A stretch of DNA of 64,000 nt from the NCBI GenBank assembly GCA_963727035.1, contig CAVSEY010000006.1, positions 124,001 to 188,000 on the forward strand, in the 5' to 3' direction. Under the pieces are notes generated by a model. The model was not told where the DNA came from. It worked only from the letters and a program-made list of their open reading frames with translations, and made no database searches. The position numbers and the translations under genes were made by a program. This DNA is from Rhodoblastus sp963727035 (GTDB lineage Bacteria > Pseudomonadota > Alphaproteobacteria > Rhizobiales > Beijerinckiaceae). Each line of letters starts with the position of its first letter. The stretch's first letter is position 1. Below, one piece after another: positions 1 through 8,291 of the stretch.

Positions 1-54
1 GGCATAGTCGAAGCCGACCCGCGCGAACAGCGGCGCCCACCGAACCCTTTCATC

Positions 55-585
55 ATGGCCAAAAAGACCAAGACATCGAAAAGCGCGGCGCGACCGACGC
101 GCAAAAAGTCTCAGACGCCGAAAAAGCGCCAGACCGCCAAGAAGCAGGACGGCCCCAACAAGCAGGACGGTCCCAAGAAACGCGCGTCGAGCGTTCTGGG
201 CCTGACCATGCCGCTCGCCCGCGCGCGCAAGCTCGCCGGCGACCTTTATGAGGCGGCGGGCCTCGCTCTATGGGCTGAGGCGATCGAAACCGTCGAGGAG
301 CCGAAAAAATCCGGGCTTGTCCATCTTCAGGATTCGCTCTGCGAGGCCGCCGATTTCCTGCGCGAGGCCAAGGCGACCAATCCCAAGCGGCTTCAACTTT
401 ATTGGGTGGCCTGCCTCGACCGCGACGGCCTGCCGACCACAGATCCGCGCTTCATAACCGCCGCGAGCGAAAAGGAAGCGCTGGCGATCTGGCGCAAGGC
501 GTTCAAGGGCGCATATGGCCGCCGCCGTCCGCGCGCCCAGCTTGTTCCGGCGCTGGCCGCCGCGCCCGGATTGCATGAAGGATAG
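55..585 (+). CDS. Hypothetical protein with a basic Lys/Ala-rich N-terminus
   Basis: This is an intact 176-residue reading frame of unrecognised function. Roughly the first 45 residues are dominated by Lys, Ala, Pro and Gln, with a near-duplicated NKQDGP/KKQDGP unit, and look disordered and nucleic-acid binding, as in histone H1-like tails. The remaining 130 residues look like a compact alpha-helical domain (LARARKLAGDLYEAAG onwards) and end in a basic GAYGRRRPRAQLVPAL stretch. There is no signal peptide or membrane segment. It ends about 90 bases before the likely start of the acyltransferase gene on the same strand. A DNA- or RNA-associated role is inference from composition only. Confidence 0.6.
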   Translation: MAKKTKTSKSAARPTRKKSQTPKKRQTAKKQDGPNKQDGPKKRASSVLGLTMPLARARKLAGDLYEAAGLALWAEAIETVEEPKKSGLVHLQDSLCEAADFLREAKATNPKRLQLYWVACLDRDGLPTTDPRFITAASEKEALAIWRKAFKGAYGRRRPRAQLVPALAAAPGLHEG

Positions 586-671
586 AAAGGGCGGCGCACG
601 GCGAATTGCCACGCTTGCCGATCGGGGCGCAAATCCTTAAGACCCCAGCGATCCCGTCGAACGAGGCAAAA

Positions 672-1787
672 ATGATCTGTGTGGGCGAAACGCGCGGAAG
701 GGACAATAATTTCGACCTGATCCGCGTCGTCGCCGCTTTTGCGGTGCTGTTCGCGCATAGCAGCGCGCTTTTGCTGCCGTGGACTCACCATACCGACGCC
801 GCACTCAAGAATTTCTACGCCGGCACGATCGCGGTCGACGTATTTTTCTTCACCAGCGGCTTTCTGGTCACGGGCAGCCTGTTCAGGCGTGGCAATATTT
901 TCGAATATGCCTGGGCGCGCGTGATGCGCATTTTCCCCGCTCTTTGGGCCATGCTGCTGGTCACCGTGACCGCCCTTGGCCTGTTCATCGGAACCCTCCC
1001 GGCCGCGGAATTTTTCCGGTCGCCCATCACGCATGACTATGTCGCGCATTGCGCCACTCTGGTGAATGGCGTGCGCTACCATCTGCCCGGCCTGTTCGAG
1101 GGCAATCCTCTGACCACCGGGGTGAACGGCTCGCTGTGGACCTTGCCGATCGAATGGCGCCTTTACGAATATCTCGCCGGCGGATGGGTCTTGTTTGCCT
1201 TGAGGCCCGCATGGCGCGCCGGCGCCTTCCGATATGGAATGGCGGCGGCGGCGCTGGTTCTTATGGCGGTCGTCCTCAAGATTTTCTTCGTCGAGCATGA
1301 GCGCGCCTACGCCCTGACCCCGACCTTCATGTTTTTCTATGGCTCGGCGCTGCAAATGTGGCGCGCGCGGATCAATTTGTCCTATTTTCGTTTCGCTGCT
1401 TTGGCCGCCGCGCTCGCCGCGGCCTCGCTGAGCTCGACAATCTTTCTCCTGGTCTATCTGGCGACGCTCGGCCCGCTCATTCTTCATGCGGCATATTTGT
1501 TCGGGGGCCCGATCCGCGCCTATAATCGCGTCGGCGATTATTCCTATGGCGTCTATATTTACGCCTTTCCCATCCAGCAGACGCTCATCTTCCTGATTCC
1601 TGGCCTTTCATTGCTCCTTTTGAATATATATGCGGCGGCGCTGACGCTTCTTTGCGCCGTTCTGTCCTGGCATTTTCTGGAAAAGCCGGCGCTCGACCGG
1701 AAGCTGGTCCCGGCCGAGGCGACGGAAAAGCTGGTCGAGCGCATCCGCGACACCTTCTCGGACTGGCGCCGTCGTCGCACGGCCTGA
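672..1787 (+). CDS. Acyltransferase 3 family integral membrane protein (OafA/ExoZ-like)
   Basis: The protein is a polytopic membrane O-acyltransferase of the acyltransferase-3 family, whose members transfer acetyl or similar groups onto extracellular polysaccharides, lipopolysaccharide or lipids. The N-terminal family signature is visible (NNFDLIRVVAAFAVLFAHS, with the conserved Arg and His), followed by about ten hydrophobic segments. The family R/E-type motifs lie in the NGSLWTLPIEWRLYEY region, and the C-terminus ends in the usual FLEKPALDRK. The ATG at 672 is preferred over one at 606 because a CGAGG ribosome-binding site precedes it and the extra 22 residues do not match the family. The length, 371 residues, is typical. 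The polysaccharide target is not deducible. Confidence 0.8.
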   Translation: MICVGETRGRDNNFDLIRVVAAFAVLFAHSSALLLPWTHHTDAALKNFYAGTIAVDVFFFTSGFLVTGSLFRRGNIFEYAWARVMRIFPALWAMLLVTVTALGLFIGTLPAAEFFRSPITHDYVAHCATLVNGVRYHLPGLFEGNPLTTGVNGSLWTLPIEWRLYEYLAGGWVLFALRPAWRAGAFRYGMAAAALVLMAVVLKIFFVEHERAYALTPTFMFFYGSALQMWRARINLSYFRFAALAAALAAASLSSTIFLLVYLATLGPLILHAAYLFGGPIRAYNRVGDYSYGVYIYAFPIQQTLIFLIPGLSLLLLNIYAAALTLLCAVLSWHFLEKPALDRKLVPAEATEKLVERIRDTFSDWRRRRTA

Positions 1788-1862
1788 AACGCGCCGCGTT
1801 GGCGCGGCGGCGAACAAGCCCTATATGGCGAGGCAGGACGATCCCCAAGCAAGCAGGCGACG

Positions 1863-3783
1863 ATGCATAACCGAGGCGGGCAGACGCCGATCAAAGGCAG
1901 GAATGCACGGCTCGGTCCGGTCGTGGCCGAACTCTGGCCCTATATCTGGCCGACCGCGCGGCCGGATCTGCGCCGCCGGATCTTTCTCGCCCTCGGCCTC
2001 ATGATCCTCGCCAAGCTCGCGACCATTTGCGTGCCCTTCGCCTATAAATGGGCGATCGACGCTCTGGTGGCGATAAAAAAGGGCGAGGCCCCGGCGAGCC
2101 TTCTCGCCGGCCCGATCGCCCTGACCCTGCTTTATGGCGCCCTGCGCATCGTCATGGCGGCCTTCAACCAGGGCCGCGACGCGGTTTTCGCCGATGTCGC
2201 GATGAACGCCGTGCGCCGCCTCGCCGTGGACGTGTTCGTTCACCTGCATGCCCTGCCAATGCGCTTTCACCTCGAACGCAAGACGGGCGCCTTGACCCGC
2301 GTGCTGGAGCGCGGCCGCAACGCCATCGAGACGCTGGCCCGCATGGTCACGCTCAACGGCCTGCCGACGGCGCTGGAGTTCCTCCTCGTCTTGGCGGTGA
2401 TGCTGTTTCATTTCGACTGGCGCTATGCGACGATCACGGTCGCGACCATCGCCGCCTATCTCGCCTTCACCGGCCTCGCCACCCAATGGCGCGTCGGCAT
2501 CCGCCGCTCGATGAACGAAAGCGATTCCGACGCCAATTCCAAGGCGATCGAACTCGCTTCTGAACTATGAGACGGTCAAATATTTCAGCGCCGAGGCGCG
2601 CGAAAGCGCGCGCTACGACCGCTCCATGGCGCGCTATGAGCGCAACAGCGTGAAGAGCTATGTCTCGCTCGCCGTGCTCAATTTCGGCCAGGCCTTCATC
2701 TTCACCCTCGGCATGGTCGCGCTGATGGCGCTCAGCGTCGGCGGCATCATGTCGGGACACGACAGCGTCGGCGATTTCGTCATGCTCAACGCCATGATGA
2801 TCCAGCTCTACCAGCCTCTCAATTACATGGGCACGCTCTATCGCGAGACCAAACAGGCGATCGTGGACATCGACATGATGTTCGAGATCCTGAAACAGCC
2901 CAACGAGATCGCCGAGGCTCCCGATGCGCCGCCGCTCGAGGTGACGGAGGGCGTTCTGCGTTTTGAGGACGTCCATTTCGCCTATGATCCGGCGCGGCAG
3001 ATTTTGCGCGGAATCAGTTTCGAGGTTCCCGCCGGCCGCACCCTCGCGCTGGTCGGCGCTTCCGGCGCCGGGAAATCGACAATCTCGCGGCTGATTTTCC
3101 GCTTTTTCGATCCCCGACAGGGCCGCATCCTGATCGACGGCCAGGACATCGCCAAAGTGTCGCTCGCCTCGCTGCGCGGCGCGCTCGGCATGGTGCCGCA
3201 GGACAATGTCCTGTTCAACGACACGATCGGCTACAATATCTTCTATGGCCGCCCCGAGGCGAGCGAGGCCGAAATGCGCGACGCCGCCCGCCTTGCGCAG
3301 ATCGACCGTTTCATCGAAAGCGCGCCCGGCGGCTATGACGCCCAGGTCGGCGAGCGGGGCCTGAAACTCTCGGGCGGCGAGAAGCAGCGCGTCGCCATCG
3401 CCCGCACCCTGCTCAAGGCGCCGCCGATTCTGGTGCTCGACGAGGCGACCAGCGCCCTCGACACCATGACGGAGCGCGACATCCAGGCGGCGCTGGACGA
3501 AGCCGCGCGCGGGCGCACCACCATCGTCATCGCCCATCGCCTGTCGACAATCGTCCACGCCGACGAAATCCTGGTGCTGGACAAGGGAAAAGTGATCGAG
3601 CGCGGAACGCATGAAGGCTTGCTCGCGCTTGACGGCGCCTATGCCGCTTTGTGGCGCCGGCAACTGCGCGATCAGGAGGCGGCGGCTTCCCCGAGCGACG
3701 ACGCTTTCGTCGCGCCCACGCCCGAAACGGAAGCGATGCGCCACGAACGCGACGAGATTTTGCTGAGAGCGACCGAAGCTTGA
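1863..3783 (+). CDS. Atm1/HMT-type ABC exporter (permease-ATPase fusion), interrupted by a +1 frameshift
   Basis: This is a half-size ABC exporter with an N-terminal six-helix permease and a C-terminal ATPase. It resembles the Atm1 family, which exports glutathione-linked sulphur or metal species. Walker A (GASGAGKST), the signature LSGGEKQRVAIA and Walker B (LVLDEATSALD) are all present. The frame breaks at about 2551: translation reads ...SKAIELASEL-stop, but dropping one A of GATCGAACTCG gives ...SKAIDSLLNYETVKYF, a family hallmark, and joins the frame that runs to 3783. The corrected protein is about 639 residues, normal for the family. The shift is probably a sequence error; if real, the gene is inactive. 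Confidence 0.8.
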
Positions 3784-3793
3784 AAACGCTAGC

Positions 3794-3892
3794 GCATATT
3801 CCCGAAAAGTTGATAGAGTTTTCGGACAGGAATATGCGTCAAAACAATGAAATAACCGAGCGCGTTCGACTCTGTGATTTCCGAACGCGCTC
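3794..3892. repeat. Dispersed two-hairpin intergenic repeat, family A, copy 1
   Basis: The gap between two convergent genes is filled by two inverted repeats. The first pairs GCATATTCC (3794) with GGAATATGC (ending 3837), with additional CCGAAAA/TTTTCGG pairing inside. The second pairs GAGCGCGTTCG (3858-3868) with CGAACGCGCTC (3882-3892). A diverged copy with the same order and spacing lies at 18347-18444. Elements with a GCATGATCCCGAAAAG-like left arm followed by CATGCGTCAAAACAA are common between genes in Hyphomicrobiales. This copy may also end transcription of both neighbours. Confidence 0.8.
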
Positions 3893-4905
3893 TAATGCGC
3901 GCGGGCGATGCAGAAATCGACCGCGTCGAGCAGCGCCCTTTTCCAGGGCGAGTCGCTGAAAATCCCGAGAGCGTCATGGGCCATGGCGCCGTAATGGCGG
4001 GCGCGCTCGACCGTGTCCTCCAAGGCGCGATGCTTTTTCATCAGGACGAGCGCATGTTCGAGGTCGCCTTCGGCGACCTGGCCCTCTTCCAGCGCCCGTT
4101 TCCAGAAGGCGCGCTCGGTTTCCGAGCCGCGCCGGAACGAAAGCACCACCGGAAGAGTGATCTTGCCCTCGCGGAAATCGTCGCCGACATTTTTTCCCAG
4201 CTTGGCGGCCTGGCCGCCGTAATCGAGCGCGTCGTCGATGAGCTGGAAGGCGACGCCGAGATTCATGCCATAGGCGCGGCAGGCCTCGATCTCGGCCCTG
4301 GGGCGGTTCGCCACCGTCGGGCCGATTTCCGCCGCGGCGGCGAACAGTTCCGCCGTCTTGGCGCGGATCACCGCGAGATAGGCGTCTTCGGTGGTCTGGG
4401 TGTCCTTGGCGGCGGAAAGCTGCATGACCTCGCCTTCCGCGATCACGGTCGCGGCGACCGAGAGCACGTCGAGACAGGCGAGCGAGCCGACCTCGACCAT
4501 CATCCGAAAAGCCTGGCCGAGCAGGAAATCGCCGACCAGGACGCTGGCCTCGTTGCCCCACAGCATACGCGCCGCGAGCTTGCCGCGGCGCAGGTCGCTT
4601 TCGTCCACGACATCGTCATGCAGCAGGGTCGCGGTGTGCATGAATTCGACCGCGGCGGCGAGCTTGACGTGACCCTCGCCCTTGTATCCGGCGAGCCCGG
4701 CGGCGGCGAGCACCAGCATCGGCCGCAGGCGCTTTCCGCCCGAGGAAATCAGGTGATTGGCGACTTCCGGGATCATCGCGACGTCGGAGCCGGTGCGCGC
4801 GAGAATGGTCTGGTTGACGCGGTTCATATCCTGGGCGACGAGGGCGACGAGCCGCTCAAGACCGGAATCGCCGGATTTTTCGTCGAAAGCTATGACCAGA
4901 CCCAA
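3892..4905 (-). CDS. Long-chain all-trans polyprenyl diphosphate synthase (octaprenyl/decaprenyl type)
   Basis: The enzyme condenses isopentenyl diphosphate onto allylic diphosphates to make the ubiquinone side chain. Both aspartate-rich motifs are visible: DDVVD in the first (LLHDDVVDESDLRRG) and DDALD in the second (QLIDDALDYGG). GGKRLRP marks the N-terminal substrate-binding region. The open frame extends upstream to 4989, but residues before GLVIAFDEKSG do not match the family. A TTG at 4905, preceded by GAGAGGGA at good spacing, gives the usual length of about 337 residues; an ATG at 4938 is the alternative. The product chain length (C40 or C50) cannot be read from the sequence. Confidence 0.88.
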   Translation of the reverse strand: MGLVIAFDEKSGDSGLERLVALVAQDMNRVNQTILARTGSDVAMIPEVANHLISSGGKRLRPMLVLAAAGLAGYKGEGHVKLAAAVEFMHTATLLHDDVVDESDLRRGKLAARMLWGNEASVLVGDFLLGQAFRMMVEVGSLACLDVLSVAATVIAEGEVMQLSAAKDTQTTEDAYLAVIRAKTAELFAAAAEIGPTVANRPRAEIEACRAYGMNLGVAFQLIDDALDYGGQAAKLGKNVGDDFREGKITLPVVLSFRRGSETERAFWKRALEEGQVAEGDLEHALVLMKKHRALEDTVERARHYGAMAHDALGIFSDSPWKRALLDAVDFCIARAH

Positions 4906-5063
4906 GGCGCATCCCTCTCGTTTTGTGGGCGCGACCATAGTGCCCCGAGGAGGAAAGGGAAAGCCGCTTTTTCGCCGCGATTGGGACAAAGCGCCCTCCC
5001 GGCGCTTGTTGCGGGTCCTTTTGCGCGACGTTATGTTTGCTCGAAGCTCTTTCCGGCCCGGTC

Positions 5064-5289
5064 ATGATCGAATTGATCCGCACCAACGACATCGTCCTGA
5101 TTTCCGCGGTCGAGGCGATCCTGCGCGAGGCGGGAGTCTATTGTTTCGTCGCCGACCAGAACATGAGCGTGCTGGAGGGCTCCGCGGGCTTCCTGCAACG
5201 CCGCGTCTGCGTCGCGGCGGACGAGGCGGACAAAAGCCCGGCGCCTGTTGCGGGAGGCCGGCTTTGGCGGCGAATTGCGCGAAACCTGA
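5064..5289 (+). CDS. DUF2007 small protein, frame disrupted near the C-terminus
   Basis: A short protein begins at the ATG at 5064 (MIELIRTNDIVLISAVEAIL...) and matches the DUF2007 pattern, a ferredoxin-like fold in which an N-terminal strand-helix segment is followed by a Cys/Asp-containing core. After VAADEADK the frame is shifted by one extra A in the run CAAAAG (5231-5236). Without it the protein continues ARRLLREAGFGGELRET and stops at 5287-5289, which is the expected C-terminus. The corrected length is about 74 residues. Its stop would overlap the start of the methyltransferase gene, a pairing seen in related genomes, so the two are probably co-translated. The molecular role is unknown. 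Confidence 0.7.
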
Positions 5290-6025
5290 AGTCGACGGCC
5301 TGTTCGACGGAAGCCTCCTTCTGCGCCAGCCGGCGCGCGGTCATCGCGTCGGCGTCGACGCCGTGCTGCTCGCCGCCGCCGCGCCAAGGATTGTGCGCGG
5401 CCTGATCGTGGACGCCGGCGCGGGCGTCGGCGCCGTGGGCCTCGCCTTGGCCTTGTGGAATCCCGAGGCGCGGGTCGCGTTGCTTGAAAAGAATCCCGCC
5501 GCCGCCGCGCTCGCCCGCGAAAATATTCCACTCAACGGGCTTGAGGACCGTGTCCGGGCGGTCGAAGCCGACCTGTTCGACGTCAAGGCGCGCAAGGCGG
5601 AGGGTCTGAACGAGGCCGCCGATCTGGTCGTCACCAATCCGCCTTATCTTGCGTCTGGCGCGGCGCGGGCCTCGCCCGATCCCGACCGCGCCATGGCCCA
5701 TGTGCTGGACGAGGGCGGCATGGAGAAATGGCTACGCGCCGCCCTCAGCCTCCTGCGTCCCCAAGGAAGTCTTGTCGCAATTCATCGGGCCGACGCGCTG
5801 GCCGACCTTCTCGCCGCAATGAGCGGCCGGCTCGGCGCGTTGCGGGTGCTTCCGGTCTTTCCGCGAGCGGGCGAAAGGGCCATGCGGGTGATCCTGCGCG
5901 GGCGCAAAGGCTCGAAAGCCCCGCTTGCGCTGCTGCCCGGCCTTGTCCTGCACGAAGCGGATGGACGCTTCACCCCTCTGGCGGAGGCCATTCACCGCCA
6001 CGGCCGGCGGATCTTCGAGGATTGA
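5264..6025 (+). CDS. tRNA1(Val) adenine-37 N6-methyltransferase-like protein (COG4123)
   Basis: This is a class I S-adenosylmethionine-dependent methyltransferase of the TrmN6/HemK-like group. The SAM-binding strand-loop reads IVDAGAGVGAVGLALA, and the catalytic NPPY motif that positions an exocyclic amino group is intact (LVVTNPPYLAS). The N-terminal VDGLFDGSLLLRQP...GHRVGVDAVLLAA stretch is typical of the TrmN6 subgroup. There is no ATG; a TTG at 5264, six bases after GGGAGG, gives 253 residues and overlaps the corrected DUF2007 gene by 26 bases. tRNA is the best-supported substrate for the family, but the exact target is inferred. Confidence 0.75.
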   Translation: MAANCAKPEVDGLFDGSLLLRQPARGHRVGVDAVLLAAAAPRIVRGLIVDAGAGVGAVGLALALWNPEARVALLEKNPAAAALARENIPLNGLEDRVRAVEADLFDVKARKAEGLNEAADLVVTNPPYLASGAARASPDPDRAMAHVLDEGGMEKWLRAALSLLRPQGSLVAIHRADALADLLAAMSGRLGALRVLPVFPRAGERAMRVILRGRKGSKAPLALLPGLVLHEADGRFTPLAEAIHRHGRRIFED

Positions 6026-6062
6026 AGCGGAAACCGGCCCTGAGGCCGGTTCCGTCAAAGCC

Positions 6063-6448
6063 TTATTGATAGCAATAGCGCACCCGGCGCCAGCGCCAGC
6101 CATAAGCGGTGCGGACGTGAGCCCGTCGGATGAAGCATTGGGAATAAACGGGAGCGTCGTAATAATCGTCACCCCAGCCGTAAGCGGGATAACCACCCCA
6201 GCCGTAGTAGGGATAGCCCCAGCCGCCATAGCCATAGCCCCAGCCGCCATAGCCCCATCGCCGCCGCGACCCCAGCCGCCGCCGCGTCCCCAGCCGCCGC
6301 CTCGTCCACAGCCGCCACCGTGAAAGCCGCCACCGTGAAAACCGCCGCCGCCGCCGTGAAAGGCGAAAGCCGGTTCGGAAAGCACGAGCGCGCCGGCCGT
6401 CATCGCCGCCAGAGACAGGGTCTTGATCACACCGTTCGATATCGCCAT
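6063..6448 (-). CDS. Gly-rich secreted protein with Cys-x20-Cys tail (paralogue 1), frameshifted
   Basis: The gene starts at the ATG at 6448 behind a strong GAGGAGG site. It opens with a clear signal peptide (TLSLAAMTAGALVLSEPAFA), then FHGGG and GRGGGW repeats. At about 6257 the Gly-rich frame is lost. One missing base (or two extra) in GGCGATGGGGC restores GWGYGGWGYGYGGWGY and then the tail QCFIRRAHVRTAYGWRWRRV...C, which ends at 6063. The restored product is about 128 residues. The same tail occurs in the next gene, so the shifted reading is well supported. Function is unknown; it is most likely a periplasmic or surface structural protein. Confidence 0.65.
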
Positions 6449-6661
6449 GGCCAAACCTCCTCATAACCGATGCCGGGAGTTTATGCCGACGCTCCTGAAC
6501 CTTTGCTGAACGCAATGGCCATGCTTTCGTTCGTCCAAAAACTGCGCCTATCGACTATGGCGCAAGAAAAAAGCGGCTCCCGCCGGAAGCGGGAAAGCCG
6601 CCCAAGTCTCGCTGAAGAAGGTTTTGGCCGCGCCGACGATCCGCCGATTCAAGGGCCGACG

Positions 6662-7117
6662 TCAGCAATATTCATACGTGCGCCAGCGCCAGCCGTGGAC
6701 GGTATGCACATGCACCCGGCGCAAAGTGCAGGCGGCGACGCCTTCGTCGTAATTGTCGTAATAGGGGCCATAATCCCAGCCGACGAACGGCAGGAAGGGA
6801 ACGCCCCAACCCCAGTCGTCATAGCCACCATAGCCGCCGTAGCCGCCGTAGCCGCCATAATAACCGCCGCCGAAACCACGGCCGAAGCGACCGCCGCGGA
6901 AGCCTCCGCCGCGAAAGCCGCCAAAGCCGCCGCCATGGAAGCCGCCGCCATGGAAACCACCGAAGCCGCCGCCATGGAAACCGCCGCCGCCGAAATGACC
7001 GCCGCCGCCGCCGTGGCCTCCGCCAAAGGCCTGCGCGGCAGGCGCATAGGCCAGCCCGGCAAGCGCGACGCCCGCCGCAATCACCACGGCTTTGGGAATG
7101 TGAGCTAAAAGGGTCAT
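6662..7117 (-). CDS. Gly-rich secreted protein with Cys-x20-Cys tail (paralogue 2)
   Basis: This is an intact reading frame of 151 residues from the ATG at 7117. A signal peptide (AVVIAAGVALAGLAYAPAAQA) is followed by tandem GGGFHGGGFGG repeats, a GGYYGGYGGYGG stretch, then an aromatic and acidic segment (DDWGWGVPFLPFVGWDYGPYYDNYDEG). The protein ends in CTLRRVHVHTVHGWRWRTYEYC. Both final cysteines are separated by exactly 20 residues, as in the paralogue 214 bases downstream, which suggests a disulphide-closed hairpin. The repeats recall glycine-rich surface or globule-coat proteins. The gene sits alone, divergent from glyQ. No enzymatic motif is visible. Confidence 0.75.
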   Translation of the reverse strand: MTLLAHIPKAVVIAAGVALAGLAYAPAAQAFGGGHGGGGGHFGGGGFHGGGFGGFHGGGFHGGGFGGFRGGGFRGGRFGRGFGGGYYGGYGGYGGYGGYDDWGWGVPFLPFVGWDYGPYYDNYDEGVAACTLRRVHVHTVHGWRWRTYEYC

Positions 7118-7316
7118 GACGAAAATCTCCCGAAATGGACGCGCCTTTTTTCGGCGCCAATGTCCCTTGCGCGGCAACGCGGGCGGCAGGTTGCTGTTCC
7201 AATATGAAAAAAAATTTATAAACGACGCCGCGCCGCGCCCGTGTTGACCGGTCTTGTCCCGCCCTTTAGGTTGCGCCGCCTGCCCAGACCCGCCCAAATT
7301 GAAGTTCGACCGCGCG

Positions 7317-8252
7317 ATGACCGACTCCGCCGCCCAAAACCCCTCCCTGGACCCGAAAAGGAGTTTCCAGGGTCTGATCCTGACTTTGCAGAATTTCTGG
7401 GCGCGACAGGGCGCGGTCGTTCTCCAGCCCTATGACATGGAAGTCGGCGCCGGCACCTTCCATCCGGCGACCACCTTGCGCTCGCTTGGCAAAAAGCCAT
7501 GGCGCGCCGCCTATGTGCAGCCCTCGCGCCGGCCCAAGGACGGGCGCTATGGCGAGAACCCCAATCGCCTCCAGCATTATTACCAGTTTCAGGTCATCCT
7601 GAAGCCGAGCCCCGACAATCTCCAGGAGCTTTATCTGCAATCGCTCGCGGCGATCGGCGTCGATTCCGCGCTGCACGACATCCGTTTCGTCGAGGACGAC
7701 TGGGAGAGCCCGACGCTCGGCGCCTGGGGCCTGGGCTGGGAATGCTGGTGCGACGGCATGGAAGTGTCGCAATTCACTTATTTCCAGCAGGTCGCGGGCG
7801 TCGAATGCGCCCCCGTCTCCGGCGAGCTGACCTATGGCCTGGAGCGCCTCGCCATGTATGTGCAGGGCGTCGAGAATGTCTTTGACCTGAATTTCAATGG
7901 TCTCGACGGCGACGCGCGCCTCACCTACGGCGATGTGTTTTTGCAGGCCGAGCAGGAATATTCGCGCCATAATTTCGAGGCCGCCAATGTCGAAAAGCTG
8001 TTTGGCGATTTTTCGCGCGCCGAGGCCGAATGCAAGGCGCTGCTGGCCTTTGGCGAGCAGGGCGACGCCAAACATCATCTCATGGTGCTTCCGGCCTATG
8101 ACCAATGCGTCAAGGCGAGCCACGCCTTCAACCTGCTCGACGCGCGCGGCGTGATCTCGGTGACCGAGCGCCAGAGCTATATCCTGCGGGTGCGCGAACT
8201 CGCCAAAGCCTGCGGCGCCGCCTGGATGAAGACCGAAGGCGGAGGTTTTTGA
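7317..8252 (+). CDS. glyQ: Glycyl-tRNA synthetase alpha subunit
   Basis: This is the catalytic alpha chain of the tetrameric alpha2-beta2 bacterial glycyl-tRNA synthetase, which charges tRNA-Gly in the cytoplasm. Family hallmarks are clear: LTLQNFWARQGAVVLQPYD, GAGTFHPATTLR, the motif AAYVQPSRRPKDGRYGENPN, and EVSQFTYFQQVAG. The ATG at 7317 gives 311 residues, slightly longer than E. coli GlyQ because of a short N-terminal extension. The gene is intact and is followed 39 bases later by the beta-subunit gene on the same strand, as expected for an operon. Confidence 0.97.
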   Translation: MTDSAAQNPSLDPKRSFQGLILTLQNFWARQGAVVLQPYDMEVGAGTFHPATTLRSLGKKPWRAAYVQPSRRPKDGRYGENPNRLQHYYQFQVILKPSPDNLQELYLQSLAAIGVDSALHDIRFVEDDWESPTLGAWGLGWECWCDGMEVSQFTYFQQVAGVECAPVSGELTYGLERLAMYVQGVENVFDLNFNGLDGDARLTYGDVFLQAEQEYSRHNFEAANVEKLFGDFSRAEAECKALLAFGEQGDAKHHLMVLPAYDQCVKASHAFNLLDARGVISVTERQSYILRVRELAKACGAAWMKTEGGGF

Positions 8253-8291
8253 GTTTTAAGCCCGCCCTTCCCTCTCTTGTAAAAGCCCGTC

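Noticed and set aside
5231..5236. Programmed frameshifting at the four-A run in DUF2007
   Set aside because: There is no slippery heptamer or downstream structure, and similar extra bases occur in unrelated genes, so error is simpler.
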